A stretch of DNA of 64,000 nt from contig CAWABY010000013.1 in assembly GCA_963780395.1 (NCBI GenBank), positions 1 through 64,000 on the forward strand, read 5' to 3'. Below are positions 25,265 to 34,311 of the stretch, piece by piece. The position numbers were made by a program, and so were the translations under genes. Positions within the stretch are counted from its first letter, which is position 1. Each line of letters starts with the position of its first letter. The stretch is from VGBV01 sp963780395. GTDB taxonomy: Bacteria > Actinomycetota > Thermoleophilia > Solirubrobacterales > 70-9. The notes beneath the pieces were generated by a model, which saw only the letters and a program-made list of their open reading frames with translations, did no database searches and was not told the DNA's origin.

Positions 25265-26104
25265 ATGGAGTGGCTCGCCCTTCCGGTCTCGTTCGCGGTC
25301 GCCCTGGTGGTGGTGCCGGCGGGAGTCCGGGCCCTCGCTGACGCGGGGCTGCGCCGCCAGAACTACGCGGGCCGCGAGGTCGCGTTTCCGCTGGGCGGGG
25401 TGCTGGTGGCGGCTTCCCTGGTCGCGCTCGCCCCGCTGGCGCCGCTCGATGACCGCGCTGACCTGGAGTTGCTCGATCCCGAGCTGCGGCGCTGGTTCGC
25501 GTACGTCGTCGGCGTCGCCCTGCTGGGCCTGCTCGATGACTCGATCGGCCGCGGCGGCGAGGCGGGCACGGCGCGAGGGTGGCGCGGGCACGCGCGCGCC
25601 GTGCTCTCCGGCGACCTCTCCACGGGTGCGATCAAGGCGATCGGCGCCTTTGCGCTGGCGGCCTACGCGACCTCGGGGCTGGGTCGCGAGTCGCTCGACT
25701 ACGTCGTCGACCTGGCGCTGCTGCTGCTCGCGACCAACCTGGCCAACCTGCTGGACCTGCGGCCCGGCCGCGCCGAGAAGGCGCTTGCGCTGGTGGCGGC
25801 CGGCCTCTGCGTCGGCTACTGGACGCTGGCGCCGGTCGAGCTGCTCGGGCTGTTCATCGGCCCGGTCATCGTGGGGGCGTATTTCACGCTGCGCGAGCGG
25901 GCGATGCTGGGCGACACGGGCTCCAACCTGATCGGCGCCCTGATCGGGATCTGGCTGGTGACCACGTTGTCCGATCCCGGGCGGCTGATCGCCCTCGGCC
26001 TGCTGGCGGCGTTGACGGTCTATGGGGAGTTTCGCTCGATCTCCTCGGCGATCGAGCGGATTCCGCTCCTGAAGCAACTAGACTCGCTCGGCAGGGTCAG
26101 TTGA
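25265..26104 (+). CDS. MraY/WecA-like glycosyl-1-phosphate transferase family, divergent
   Basis: 279 residues with about nine membrane segments. LLGLLDDSIGRGGE, TNLANLLDLRPGRAEKAL and LGDTGSNLIGALIG correspond to the DDxxD, NxxNxxDG and GDTGS loops of polyprenol-phosphate sugar transferases. The middle motif is altered (NLLDLRPG rather than NxxDGxDG), so activity is uncertain. It sits between mctB and pyrG, a linkage seen in related actinobacteria. Confidence 0.75.
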   Translation: MEWLALPVSFAVALVVVPAGVRALADAGLRRQNYAGREVAFPLGGVLVAASLVALAPLAPLDDRADLELLDPELRRWFAYVVGVALLGLLDDSIGRGGEAGTARGWRGHARAVLSGDLSTGAIKAIGAFALAAYATSGLGRESLDYVVDLALLLLATNLANLLDLRPGRAEKALALVAAGLCVGYWTLAPVELLGLFIGPVIVGAYFTLRERAMLGDTGSNLIGALIGIWLVTTLSDPGRLIALGLLAALTVYGEFRSISSAIERIPLLKQLDSLGRVS

Positions 26105-26111
26105 CCTCTCT

Positions 26112-27806
26112 ATGAGCCAACCGAAGCCAGGAGACACGCGCTTTCTGTTCGTAACCGGCGGCGTCGTCTCCTCCCTCGGAAAGGGCATCGCCTCCGCCTC
26201 CATCGGCCGGCTCCTCGTCAGCCGCGGCTTCCGGGTCCAGCTGCAGAAGCTCGATCCCTACATCAACGTCGACCCCGGGACGATGAGCCCGTTCCAGCAC
26301 GGCGAGGTGTTCGTGACCGAGGACGGGGCCGAGACCGACCTCGACCTGGGCCACTATGAGCGCTTCACCGATGAGAACACATCCCGCGCCTCCAACTTCA
26401 CCGCTGGCGGCGTCTACAACTCGGTGATCCGGCGCGAGCGCCGCGGCGATTACCTCGGCGCCACCGTCCAGGTGATCCCCCACATCACCGACGAAATCAA
26501 GAACCGGATCCTGATCGTCGCCGAGTCCCAGGCCGTCGACTTCGTGATCACCGAGATCGGCGGCACCGTCGGCGACATCGAGTCGCTGCCCTTCCTGGAG
26601 GCGATCCGCCAGCTCTACACCGACCTCGGGCCCGAGCGCTGCATGTTCATCCACCTGACGCTGGTGCCCTACATCGGGCACGCGGGCGAGATGAAGACGA
26701 AGCCCACCCAGCACTCCGTCAACGAGCTGCGCCGCATCGGCATCCAGCCGCACGCGCTGGTCTGCCGCTCCGAGCAGGGCCTGGACCGCGACATCCGGCG
26801 CAAGATTGCGCTTTTCGCCAGCCTGCCCGAGGACGCGGTGGTCTCGGCCCTCGATGTCGACAACACCTACAAGATTCCGCTCGTCTTTCGCGCCGAGGGC
26901 ATGGACGACCTCATCCTCGACCACTTCGGGATGGAGGCCGACCCGCCGGACCTGGACGAGTGGGAGGAGCTGATCAAGCGCGCCGACGCCTCGCGCGGGC
27001 GCAAGGTCAAGATCGCGCTGGTCGGCAAGTACGTGCAGCTCGAAGACGCTTACAAATCCGTGATCGAGGCGCTCACCCACGGCGGCTGGGAGCACGGGGT
27101 GGACGTCGAGACCGAGCTTGTCTCCTCGGAGGACCTGAGCGAGGAAAGCCTGGAGTCCGCCGACGGAATCCTGATCCCTGGCGGCTTCGGCGAGCGCGGG
27201 ATCGAGGGGAAGATCGAGGCCGCTCGGATCGCGCGCGAGAAGGGCATCCCCTATCTGGGCATCTGCCTGGGCATGCAGATCGCCGTGGTCGAGTTCGCGC
27301 GCCATGTCTGCGGGATGGAGGGCGCCAACTCCGCCGAGTTCGACCCCGAGACGCCGTTCCCCGTCGTCGATCTGCTGCCCGAGCAGAAGGAGGTCTCCGA
27401 CCTCGGCGGCACGATGCGACTGGGCGCCGACCCGGTCAAGCTCCACGACGGCACCCGCGCGCGCGAGATCTTCGGCGAGTCGGTCATCTACAAGCGCCAC
27501 CGTCACCGCTATGAGGTCAACAACCAGCTCCGGCGCAGGCTCGAGGACGAGGGCTTGGTCGCCGCGGGCACCTCACCCGACGAGCGCCTGGTCGAGGTGA
27601 TCGAGCTTCCCGACCACCCCTTCTTCGTCGCCTCGCAGTTCCACCCCGAGTTCAACTCGCGGCCGACCCGTCCCGAGCCCCTGTTCCGCGATTTCGTGGG
27701 CGCAGCCGCCGAGCGCGCGGCGGGACGGCCACAGGGCGAGGCCGACGAGCCGGAAGCCGAGCCGCAGACCGCCGACGAGGACGTCGGCGTCCGCCGCTCC
27801 GGCTGA
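26112..27806 (+). CDS. pyrG: CTP synthase
   Basis: 564 residues. Synthetase domain with FVTGGVVSSLGKGIASASIGRLL and the PYINVDPGTMSPFQHGEV block, then a class I glutamine amidotransferase domain with the nucleophile in LGICLGMQ and HPEF as part of the catalytic triad. Converts UTP plus Gln to CTP. An acidic 20-residue tail follows the amidotransferase domain. Confidence 0.97.
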   Translation: MSQPKPGDTRFLFVTGGVVSSLGKGIASASIGRLLVSRGFRVQLQKLDPYINVDPGTMSPFQHGEVFVTEDGAETDLDLGHYERFTDENTSRASNFTAGGVYNSVIRRERRGDYLGATVQVIPHITDEIKNRILIVAESQAVDFVITEIGGTVGDIESLPFLEAIRQLYTDLGPERCMFIHLTLVPYIGHAGEMKTKPTQHSVNELRRIGIQPHALVCRSEQGLDRDIRRKIALFASLPEDAVVSALDVDNTYKIPLVFRAEGMDDLILDHFGMEADPPDLDEWEELIKRADASRGRKVKIALVGKYVQLEDAYKSVIEALTHGGWEHGVDVETELVSSEDLSEESLESADGILIPGGFGERGIEGKIEAARIAREKGIPYLGICLGMQIAVVEFARHVCGMEGANSAEFDPETPFPVVDLLPEQKEVSDLGGTMRLGADPVKLHDGTRAREIFGESVIYKRHRHRYEVNNQLRRRLEDEGLVAAGTSPDERLVEVIELPDHPFFVASQFHPEFNSRPTRPEPLFRDFVGAAAERAAGRPQGEADEPEAEPQTADEDVGVRRSG

Positions 27807-27841
27807 GCCGCGCCGGGGCACATAGCCTTCCCCGGGAGTCC

Positions 27842-28244
27842 ATGGACCGAGGAGAGGCAGTCGTACGCGAGGTCTGGAGCCGCTGGAACTCCGGCGACCG
27901 CGACATCGACGAGAGGCTGATCGACCCGGACTGCGAGGTCCACTCGGCCCTCGCCCAACGGGTCTATCGCGGGCCCGGACGAGGTCCGGGAGTGGATGGG
28001 GGAGATCGACGACCAGTTCGACGACTGGGACCTGTCGATAGACGAGGTCAGCGCGATCGACGCTGACCGACTGCTGGTCGCGGGAGGGATCCACGGGCGC
28101 GGGCGCAAGAGCGGGATCGACCTCGACGAGCCCGCCGCCTGGATCATCGGGATGCGCGGCGAGCGGATGTGGAGCATCAGGAACTTCATCGGCCGGGACG
28201 CGCTCGAGCAGGCGAGGTCGGAGGCCGCCATCACTGAGAAATAG
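27842..28244 (+). pseudogene. SnoaL/NTF2-like gene with one-base insertion
   Basis: MDRGEAVVREVWSRWNSGDRD... reads to VYRG, then an extra G near 27977 shifts the frame; the continuation DEVREWMGEIDDQFDDWDLSI...MWSIRNFIGRDALEQA is in another frame. Removing that G restores a full 133-residue protein. Either a pseudogene or a sequence error. A CATAGCCTT-like element precedes the ATG by about 11 nt. Confidence 0.75.
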
Positions 28245-28251
28245 AGCGGGG

Positions 28252-28277
28252 GGCCGGACGCCCGAGGGCGCCCGGCC
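28252..28277. terminator. Bidirectional hairpin between convergent genes
   Basis: GGCCGGACGCCC-GA-GGGCGCCCGGCC, 11 of 12 pairs; serves the SnoaL pseudogene and the convergent secreted-protein gene. Confidence 0.6.
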
Positions 28278-28286
28278 GCACTGCTC

Positions 28287-29417
28287 CTAGAACTTGACCT
28301 TGAACGTCTGGCTGACGCTGTTGATCGTGTTCGTGACCTTGACCTTGGCCTTGAGCTTGCCCTTCGCTTTCGCGAGGCGCTTGCCCGCCTTGCTCAGCTT
28401 CGCCTTCGCCTTGCCCTTGGCGCCGGGCGCCACCGAGTAGGAGCCCTTGGCGACGGTGACCTTCTTGGCAGCCGACGCCGAGGTGCCCGTGGCGTTGGTC
28501 GTCACGGTGACGTTGCCGACGCACGGGTCGCTGGCGCCCTCCGGCAGCAGGCACTGGATGGGCACCAGCAGGTTCTTGCCCTTGAGCCCGAACTTGCCCT
28601 TGACCTTGGCGCCGACCTTGCCCTCGAACAGGTCCGGCGGCTTGCAGGTCGTCGGCGGCTCCTGGGTGAACCGCAGGTTGTCCACGAACACCGCCGAGTC
28701 GTAGATGTGGTCGCCGGCGTCGAAAATCGACAGATAGAGGGAGTGGGCGCCCGGCGTGACCACGGTCTTGGTGGTCAGCGTCTTCGTCGCGGCGTCGTAG
28801 GTCGTTCCGACCGAGTTCGAGGGATCGACGATCGTCGGGCCCACCGTGTCCACGGCAACCTGGTCGCCGTAGCCCGCCGCGAAGTCGAGCGGCGCGCTGA
28901 TCTTCGAGTTGCTGGTGACCCAGGTCGACTTGTCCAGCTCAGCGACGAAGCCGTCGTTGAACCCCTTGTTGACGAACTCCGGGAACTCCTCCGAGAAGAA
29001 CTTGTAGTCCACGTTGAGGCAGTTCTGTCCAGCAGGAGTCCCGAAGTCGAGCCGCAGCGTCTGCGAGTCGTTGGCGTCGCCGCGGCCCGGGTCCTCGATG
29101 CCGAGGTTGGCGCCATCCCCATTGCCGTCGTTCAGGGTGTCGGCGATCTCGGCGTTCCCCGATGTGAGGATGCCGTACGTGGCCCCGGCCGTCGGGAACC
29201 CCGACAACGAGGGCACGTTGTTTCCGGTCGCGGCCTGTGTCGGGCCCACCGTGAAGGTGAAGCCGGAGCCGGTGTTGGTGCCGATCGCATTGGCGACGGT
29301 GGAAGCGACGTTGGTGCCGGTGACTGCGGCGCTCGCCGCCTGGGTGAGCGCGAAAACAGCGGTCACGGTGAGTGCCGCGCCGACAATGACGCGCAGCCTT
29401 CGATCATGGATGGGCAT
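28287..29417 (-). CDS. Secreted choice-of-anchor L-like protein
   Basis: 376 residues. A signal peptide (VIVGAALTVTAVFALTQAASA) precedes a beta-rich domain with the pattern VDYKFFSEEFPEFVNKGFNDGFVAEL, typical of choice-of-anchor L domains. The last 60 residues are Lys/Ala/Gly-rich (KAKLSKAGKRLAKAKGKLK), a tail common on exported proteins of these bacteria and possibly wall- or polysaccharide-binding. ATG 29417 has a GGAGGAGA ribosome site, unlike the leaderless genes around it. Confidence 0.75.
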   Translation of the reverse strand: MPIHDRRLRVIVGAALTVTAVFALTQAASAAVTGTNVASTVANAIGTNTGSGFTFTVGPTQAATGNNVPSLSGFPTAGATYGILTSGNAEIADTLNDGNGDGANLGIEDPGRGDANDSQTLRLDFGTPAGQNCLNVDYKFFSEEFPEFVNKGFNDGFVAELDKSTWVTSNSKISAPLDFAAGYGDQVAVDTVGPTIVDPSNSVGTTYDAATKTLTTKTVVTPGAHSLYLSIFDAGDHIYDSAVFVDNLRFTQEPPTTCKPPDLFEGKVGAKVKGKFGLKGKNLLVPIQCLLPEGASDPCVGNVTVTTNATGTSASAAKKVTVAKGSYSVAPGAKGKAKAKLSKAGKRLAKAKGKLKAKVKVTNTINSVSQTFKVKF

Positions 29418-29504
29418 CGGGATTCTCCTCCCTGGAGTCTGTGGAAACTCGAGTATGAGTCCATTCGGCGCTCGGGCGCCAAACGTTTAGCCGAGTGGTC
29501 TGCG

Positions 29505-29510
29505 TAGCCT
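29505..29510 (+). promoter_or_regulatory. -10 box of the M20 peptidase gene
   Basis: TAGCCT, 6 nt before GTG 29517, exact leaderless spacing. Confidence 0.55.
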
Positions 29511-29516
29511 GTCCGC

Positions 29517-30641
29517 GTGGCTGACCTCGACCAGCGCATGCTCGATCGCTTCGCGCGGCTGTGCGAGATCCCGAGCCCCACAGGCGAGGAGCGAGCCGTG
29601 GCCGACGCGCTGCTGGCCGAGCTCCGCGACCTGGGGGTCGAGGTGCGCGAAGACGATTCCGCCGTCGCCGCCCGCGCCGCCTCGGGCAACCTGATCGCGA
29701 CGGTGCCGGGACGGGGCGAGGGGTGGGTCTCGTTCTTCGCACACATGGACACCGTCCCGCACGACGGCCCGGTCGAGGTGGTGGAGGAGGACGGGGTCTA
29801 TCGCAGCCGGGGCGAGACGATCCTCGGGGCCGACAACAAGGCGGCCGTGACCGTGCTGATGGAGCTGGCCGCCCGCCACTGCGGCTCGCCCGCGGCGGCG
29901 GGCCTGGAGCTGGTCTTCACCCCCGCCGAGGAGGACGGCCTGCGCGGCGCCAAGGAGGTCGATCACGCCGCCCTGCGTGCGCCCTTCGGGTTCGTGCTCG
30001 ACCACGCCAGCCCGATCGGCGAAGTCATCGTCGCTGCGCCGACCCACAAACAGGTGACCGCGACATTCACGGGCACCGAGGCGCACGCCGGCATCAGGCC
30101 GGAGGACGGCAGCAGCGCGATCGAGGCCGGTGCCGCAGCGGTGGCCGCGATGGAGCTGGGCCGGCTGGACGACGAGACGACGGCCAATCTCGGGGTGATC
30201 GAGGGCGGTACGGCGTCGAACGTCGTCGCCGGGAGCTGCTCGCTCGTGGGCGAGGCCCGCAGCATCGACGGCGAGCGCGCCGCCGCCGTGATCGGGGCGA
30301 TGGTGGATGCCTGCACCTGGGCGGCGGGCGAGGGCAACTGCGACCTCGACTTCGAGGTAACCGAGAAGTTCCGGGGCTACCGCATCGACCCCGACTCGGC
30401 CGCGCTGCGCGTTGGGTCCGAGGCGCTGCGCCGTCGCGGGCACGAGTCCTCGCGGATCGTCAGCGGTGGGGGCAGCGACGCGAACGCGCTGCTCGCGAAC
30501 GGGTACGAGGCCCTGCTGCTGGCAAACGGCACCGAGGCCAACCACACCGCCGATGAGTCGGTGACGGCTTCGGCGATGGTGGAGATGCTCGCCGTCTGCG
30601 AGGCGGCGATCGAGCTGGCCGGCGAGGCGCCGGCGGGTTAA
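29517..30641 (+). CDS. M20 family metallopeptidase (PepT-like)
   Basis: 374 residues. Zinc ligand regions are visible in order: FAHMDTVPH, GADNKAAVTVL, TPAEEDGLRGA (catalytic Glu), and the C-terminal EANHTADE; a lid domain (AEAHAGIRPEDGSSAIEA) lies between. Likely a di- or tripeptidase in the cytoplasm. Confidence 0.9.
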   Translation: MADLDQRMLDRFARLCEIPSPTGEERAVADALLAELRDLGVEVREDDSAVAARAASGNLIATVPGRGEGWVSFFAHMDTVPHDGPVEVVEEDGVYRSRGETILGADNKAAVTVLMELAARHCGSPAAAGLELVFTPAEEDGLRGAKEVDHAALRAPFGFVLDHASPIGEVIVAAPTHKQVTATFTGTEAHAGIRPEDGSSAIEAGAAAVAAMELGRLDDETTANLGVIEGGTASNVVAGSCSLVGEARSIDGERAAAVIGAMVDACTWAAGEGNCDLDFEVTEKFRGYRIDPDSAALRVGSEALRRRGHESSRIVSGGGSDANALLANGYEALLLANGTEANHTADESVTASAMVEMLAVCEAAIELAGEAPAG

Positions 30642-30679
30642 GGCGATGGTCGCAAAGGAGAGTTCGTGAAGGAGAGCTC

Positions 30680-31762
30680 GTGCTGAGGCTGCGACGCGGA
30701 GTCGTCAGCTCGCTCGAGCCGCTGACCGTGCGGGTCGGCGAGGAGGAGCGCGCGGCCTGGGCCGACGAGGGCATGGTCGGCGAGCTCCGCGAGGGCGACG
30801 AGGTTGTCGTCAACGTCGAGGCGCTCGACCTGGGGCTCGGCTCAGGGGGCTTCGACGTAGTGCACGCGAACCTGACCCGGGGGTTGGAGACGCCCACGCG
30901 GGGCGACGAGCGCCACGTGGTCAAGCTCAACTACACCTCGCTCCAGCACCCGGTGGAGCCGGTCGAGGTGGCGCACGCCGACGCGCCCGCTCCCTGGGAG
31001 GCCGGCGGCAGGATGCCGGTGCTGGTCGTCTCGCTGCACGGGCAGCTGGCGCCCGCCGCATGGGCGGCGGCGCGCGCCGCCCCCGGCCTGCGCGTCGGCT
31101 ACGTGCAGACCCAGGGCGGGGCGCTGCCGGGGCGGCTCTCGCGGGACGTCGCCGTGCTGCGCGAGCGCGACCTGCTCTGCGGGCACGTCACCGCCGGCCC
31201 GGCCCACGGCGGCGAGGCCGAGGCGATCAGCGTCGCCGGCGCCCTGCACGCCGCGGCGCAGTCACTCGGCTGGGACGCCGCGATCGCCGGCCCTGGCCCG
31301 GGGATCCTGGGCTCCGCGAGCGCCCTGGGGCACGGCGGCATGGCGGCGCTGGACAGCGCCCACGCTGCGCTGGCGCTGGGCCTGCCCACGCTGCTGGCGC
31401 CGCGCCTGTCCGCCGGGGACCCGCGCCCGCGCCACCGCGGGCTCAGCCATCACTCGCAGACTGTGCTGCGGATGCTGCTGGCACCGGTGCGCGTGCCCGT
31501 TCCCGAGGTCGACGAGCAGGACTGGCCGACCGGGGACGCGGACGGCGAGGCCGGCGATACGGTGCTTGACCGCCTCCGCGAGGCCTGCGGGGAGCGGCAC
31601 GACGTCTGGGTGCGCGAGGTCGCCCTCGACGAGTACGCCGCCAGCGGGCTGCCCACGACCACGATGGGGCGGGCGCTGGCCGATGACCGTCTCTTCTTTG
31701 CCGCTGCGCTCGCCGCCGGGGACGCGCTGGGCGCCGTGGCCAGTCAAGATCCCGGCTCATGA
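30680..31762 (+). CDS. DUF3866 family protein
   Basis: 360 residues. GTG start after GAAGGAG. Conserved features include VKLNYTSLQHPVEPVE, GPGPGILGSASALGHGGMAA and PRLSAGDPRPRHRGLSHHSQTVL. Function is unknown; it is regularly found next to the Nudix/xerD pair in actinobacteria, and here its stop overlaps the Nudix ATG. Confidence 0.85.
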   Translation: MLRLRRGVVSSLEPLTVRVGEEERAAWADEGMVGELREGDEVVVNVEALDLGLGSGGFDVVHANLTRGLETPTRGDERHVVKLNYTSLQHPVEPVEVAHADAPAPWEAGGRMPVLVVSLHGQLAPAAWAAARAAPGLRVGYVQTQGGALPGRLSRDVAVLRERDLLCGHVTAGPAHGGEAEAISVAGALHAAAQSLGWDAAIAGPGPGILGSASALGHGGMAALDSAHAALALGLPTLLAPRLSAGDPRPRHRGLSHHSQTVLRMLLAPVRVPVPEVDEQDWPTGDADGEAGDTVLDRLREACGERHDVWVREVALDEYAASGLPTTTMGRALADDRLFFAAALAAGDALGAVASQDPGS

Positions 31763-32322
31763 GCGAAGGCGGCGATGGGAGCGAGCAACGGGCCCAGGAC
31801 GAGCTGCTCCGGCGGGTGGGCGGCAAGCTCGTTCACAAGGGCCCGATCGTGTCGGTCCGAATGGACACCTTCGAGTACCCGGACGGCACCACCAGCACCC
31901 GCCAGGTGGTCGTGCACCCCGGATCGGTCGCGATCATCGCCCACGACGGCAAGGTCCTCTACATGGTGCGCCAGCCCCGTGAGCCCGTCGGCGAGGCGTC
32001 GCTGCTGGAGCTGCCCGCCGGCAAGCTCGACAAGGAGGGCGAGACGCCGCTGGCGTGCGCGCAGCGCGAGCTGGCCGAGGAGATAGGCAAGGCCGCGGGC
32101 GACTGGCGCGAACTGCGCTGGTTCTACACCAGCCCCGGGTTCGCGACCGAGCGCTGTCACCTGTTCCTGGCCACCGAGCTCTACGACGTGCCGGGCGAGC
32201 CCGAGGAGGGCGAGCGGATCGAGGTCGTGAGGATGCCGTTGGACGAGCTCGACGCGGCGATCAAGCGTTGCTACGACGCGGCGTCGCTGGTCGGCATGCT
32301 GATGCTGCGCCGGATGATCTAA
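31759..32322 (+). CDS. nudF: Nudix hydrolase (ADP-ribose pyrophosphatase-like)
   Basis: 187 residues. Hydrolyses ADP-ribose or related nucleoside diphosphates. The Nudix box is AGKLDKEGETPLACAQRELAEEIG; one residue more than the canonical Gx5E stands between the Gly and the first Glu, while the RELxEE part is normal. The GSVAII and PREPVGEASLLELP segments match the ADPRase subgroup. Confidence 0.9.
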   Translation: MSEGGDGSEQRAQDELLRRVGGKLVHKGPIVSVRMDTFEYPDGTTSTRQVVVHPGSVAIIAHDGKVLYMVRQPREPVGEASLLELPAGKLDKEGETPLACAQRELAEEIGKAAGDWRELRWFYTSPGFATERCHLFLATELYDVPGEPEEGERIEVVRMPLDELDAAIKRCYDAASLVGMLMLRRMI

Positions 32323-32369
32323 CCCCTTGGCGCGGTAGGAGCGGTTCGGGGCGTGTCGAAGCTAGGGGC

Positions 32370-33338
32370 GTGGCCACCGCGACCCTTAGGACCGACGAGA
32401 GCCGCCCCGCGCTCTCCCCGCGCTTCGAGGCGCTCGTACTCGACTTTCTCGCGCACCTGGAGTTCGAACGCGGCCTCTCGCGCAACACGCTCTCCGCCTA
32501 CCGCACCGACCTGCTGCAGCTCGGCGGGTTCCTGGCGGCCCGCGACCGGGAGGCGACGGCCGCCACCGCGCAGGACCTCTCGGACTTCCTCGTCTCGCTG
32601 GCGAGCGGCAACCGGGGTAACGGCGGCGGTGGCCCCTGCTCGACCGCGACGATCAACCGCAAGGCGGCCTGCCTCCGCTCCTTCTACCGCCACCTGCGCC
32701 GCGAGGACCTGATCTCCGACGACCCGACGGCGCAGCTCCCGACGCCGAGGCGCGGAAAGAAGCTGCCCGAGGTCCTGAGCTACGCCGAGGTCCAGAAGCT
32801 GCTCGCCCAACCCAGGGGCAGCGAGCCGACCGATCTCCGCGATCGGGCGCTGCTGGAGTTGATGTACGCGTCGGGGCTGCGCGCTTCGGAGACGATCTCC
32901 CTCGAGCTCGGCGACCTCGACCTCGATGCAGGCGTACTGCGCGCGCGCGGGAAGGGCTCCAAGGAGCGCCTGGTCCCCTTCGGCGGAAAGGCGGTGGCCG
33001 CGGTCAGGGTCTATCTGCGCACCGGGCGCCCGAAGCTGATCCGAGACCACGACGAGCGCAAGCTCTTCCTCAACTTCCGCGGCGGCCCGCTGACCCGGCA
33101 GGGGCTCTACAAGATCGTGCTCGGCTACGCCGAGAGCGCGGGGCTCGCGGGGCGCATGAGCCCGCACACCCTGCGCCACTCCTTCGCCACACACCTGCTG
33201 ACCGGCGGCTGCGACCTGCGCTCGGTCCAGGAGATGCTGGGGCACGCCGATCTCTCGACCACTCAGCTCTACACCCACCTCTCGGGCGAGGAGCTGAAGG
33301 AGGTCTACTTCTCCGCGCATCCCAGGGCTCGGGACTAG
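32370..33338 (+). CDS. xerD: Site-specific tyrosine recombinase XerD
   Basis: 322 residues. SAM-like N-terminal domain (FLAHLEFERGLSRNTLSAYRTDL), then the catalytic domain with Arg in ASGLRASE, Lys in GKGSKERLVP, HTLRHSFATHLL, LGHADLSTTQ and Tyr in LYTHL. It resolves chromosome dimers with XerC. The GTG at 32370 gives the family-normal length. A short Gly-rich loop (GNRGNGGGG) is inserted between the two domains. Position next to the Nudix gene is conserved. Confidence 0.93.
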   Translation: MATATLRTDESRPALSPRFEALVLDFLAHLEFERGLSRNTLSAYRTDLLQLGGFLAARDREATAATAQDLSDFLVSLASGNRGNGGGGPCSTATINRKAACLRSFYRHLRREDLISDDPTAQLPTPRRGKKLPEVLSYAEVQKLLAQPRGSEPTDLRDRALLELMYASGLRASETISLELGDLDLDAGVLRARGKGSKERLVPFGGKAVAAVRVYLRTGRPKLIRDHDERKLFLNFRGGPLTRQGLYKIVLGYAESAGLAGRMSPHTLRHSFATHLLTGGCDLRSVQEMLGHADLSTTQLYTHLSGEELKEVYFSAHPRARD

Positions 33339-33341
33339 CCT
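33336..33341 (+). promoter_or_regulatory. -10 box of mutM
   Basis: TAGCCT overlapping the xerD stop and 7 nt before the mutM ATG. Confidence 0.5.
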
Positions 33342-33348
33342 TGGGTAC

Positions 33349-34311
33349 ATGCCCGAGCTGCCCGAGGTCGAGACGATCCGGCGCCAGCTCGCGCCCGAGG
33401 TCACGGGCCGCACGATCGTCGGCGCGGAGGTGCTGGACGAGCGCCTGACCCGGCCCGCGCCGCCGCAAAGCCTGGCGCGGGGCCTCGAGGGCCGGCGGAT
33501 CGAGGAGGTTGACCGCCGCGGCAAGTACCTGCTGCTGCGCCTGGAGGGGGAGGGGACGATGGCGCTGCACCTGCGGATGACCGGGAACGTGCTGCTGCGC
33601 CGCGCCGAGGAGGAAGACGCTGGTGACGAAGGTCGGGTCGCGGACCTGATGGAGACCGATCCTCGCCTTGGCGGACCGCGGCTGTACGAGTCCTCGACGG
33701 CCCTGCGCCACCTGCGCTTCCGCGCCGACCTCGACGACGGCTCGGAGCTGCTGTTCACAGACGTGCGCCGCTTCGGCACGGCGGTTCTGCTCGAGGGTCC
33801 CGAGGCGCTCGACGAGTACCTCGCTCCCCGGGTCGGCGTCGAGCCGCTTTCCGAGGAGCTGACGCCGGAGGCGCTGTGCCGGATGGCCGCAGGCCGCACC
33901 GCCCCGCTCAAGTCCTTCCTGCTGACCCAGACCGGGGTGGCGGGCATCGGCAACATCTACGCGGATGAGGCGCTGCACCGGGCCGAGCTCCATCCCCTCT
34001 CACCCGCCGGTTCGATGAAGCCCGAGCACTGCGAGGCGCTGGTCGAGGGGATCGTCGATGCGCTCGAGGCCGGCCTGGCCGAGGGAGGCGCGTCGATCGA
34101 CGACTACCGCGACGCCCGCGGCGAGCGCGGGAGCATGCAGGACGAGTTCTTGGTCCACACCCGCGAAGGCGAGCCCTGCCCGCGAGGCGACGGCACCATC
34201 GAGCGGATCGTCGTCGGGGGCCGCTCGACCTACTTCTGCCAGGGCTGTCAGGTGAAGCTGCGCAAGCGGCCGCGGAGGCGCAAGCGGGCCAAGCGCTCGG
34301 CTGCCGCATGA
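33349..34311 (+). CDS. mutM: Formamidopyrimidine-DNA glycosylase, zinc finger lacking one Cys
   Basis: 320 residues. Removes 8-oxoguanine and FaPy lesions. PELPEVETIRRQL with catalytic Pro, the Lys of LHLRMTGN, and GVAGIGNIYADEALH (H2TH) are present. The C-terminal finger reads CPRGDGTIERIVVGGRSTYFCQGC, so the second Cys of the usual C-x2-C pair is Gly. A linker of about 15 residues (EEEDAGDEGRVADLME) is inserted after RMTGNVLLR. Ends in a basic Arg/Lys tail. ATGA overlap with the next gene. Confidence 0.93.
   Translation: MPELPEVETIRRQLAPEVTGRTIVGAEVLDERLTRPAPPQSLARGLEGRRIEEVDRRGKYLLLRLEGEGTMALHLRMTGNVLLRRAEEEDAGDEGRVADLMETDPRLGGPRLYESSTALRHLRFRADLDDGSELLFTDVRRFGTAVLLEGPEALDEYLAPRVGVEPLSEELTPEALCRMAAGRTAPLKSFLLTQTGVAGIGNIYADEALHRAELHPLSPAGSMKPEHCEALVEGIVDALEAGLAEGGASIDDYRDARGERGSMQDEFLVHTREGEPCPRGDGTIERIVVGGRSTYFCQGCQVKLRKRPRRRKRAKRSAAA

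Noticed and set aside
29518..30545. Long reading frames on the other strand and in a second frame of the M20 peptidase gene
   Set aside because: Arg/Gly/Ala-rich shadow translations without motifs, while the peptidase frame shows all metal-ligand motifs.
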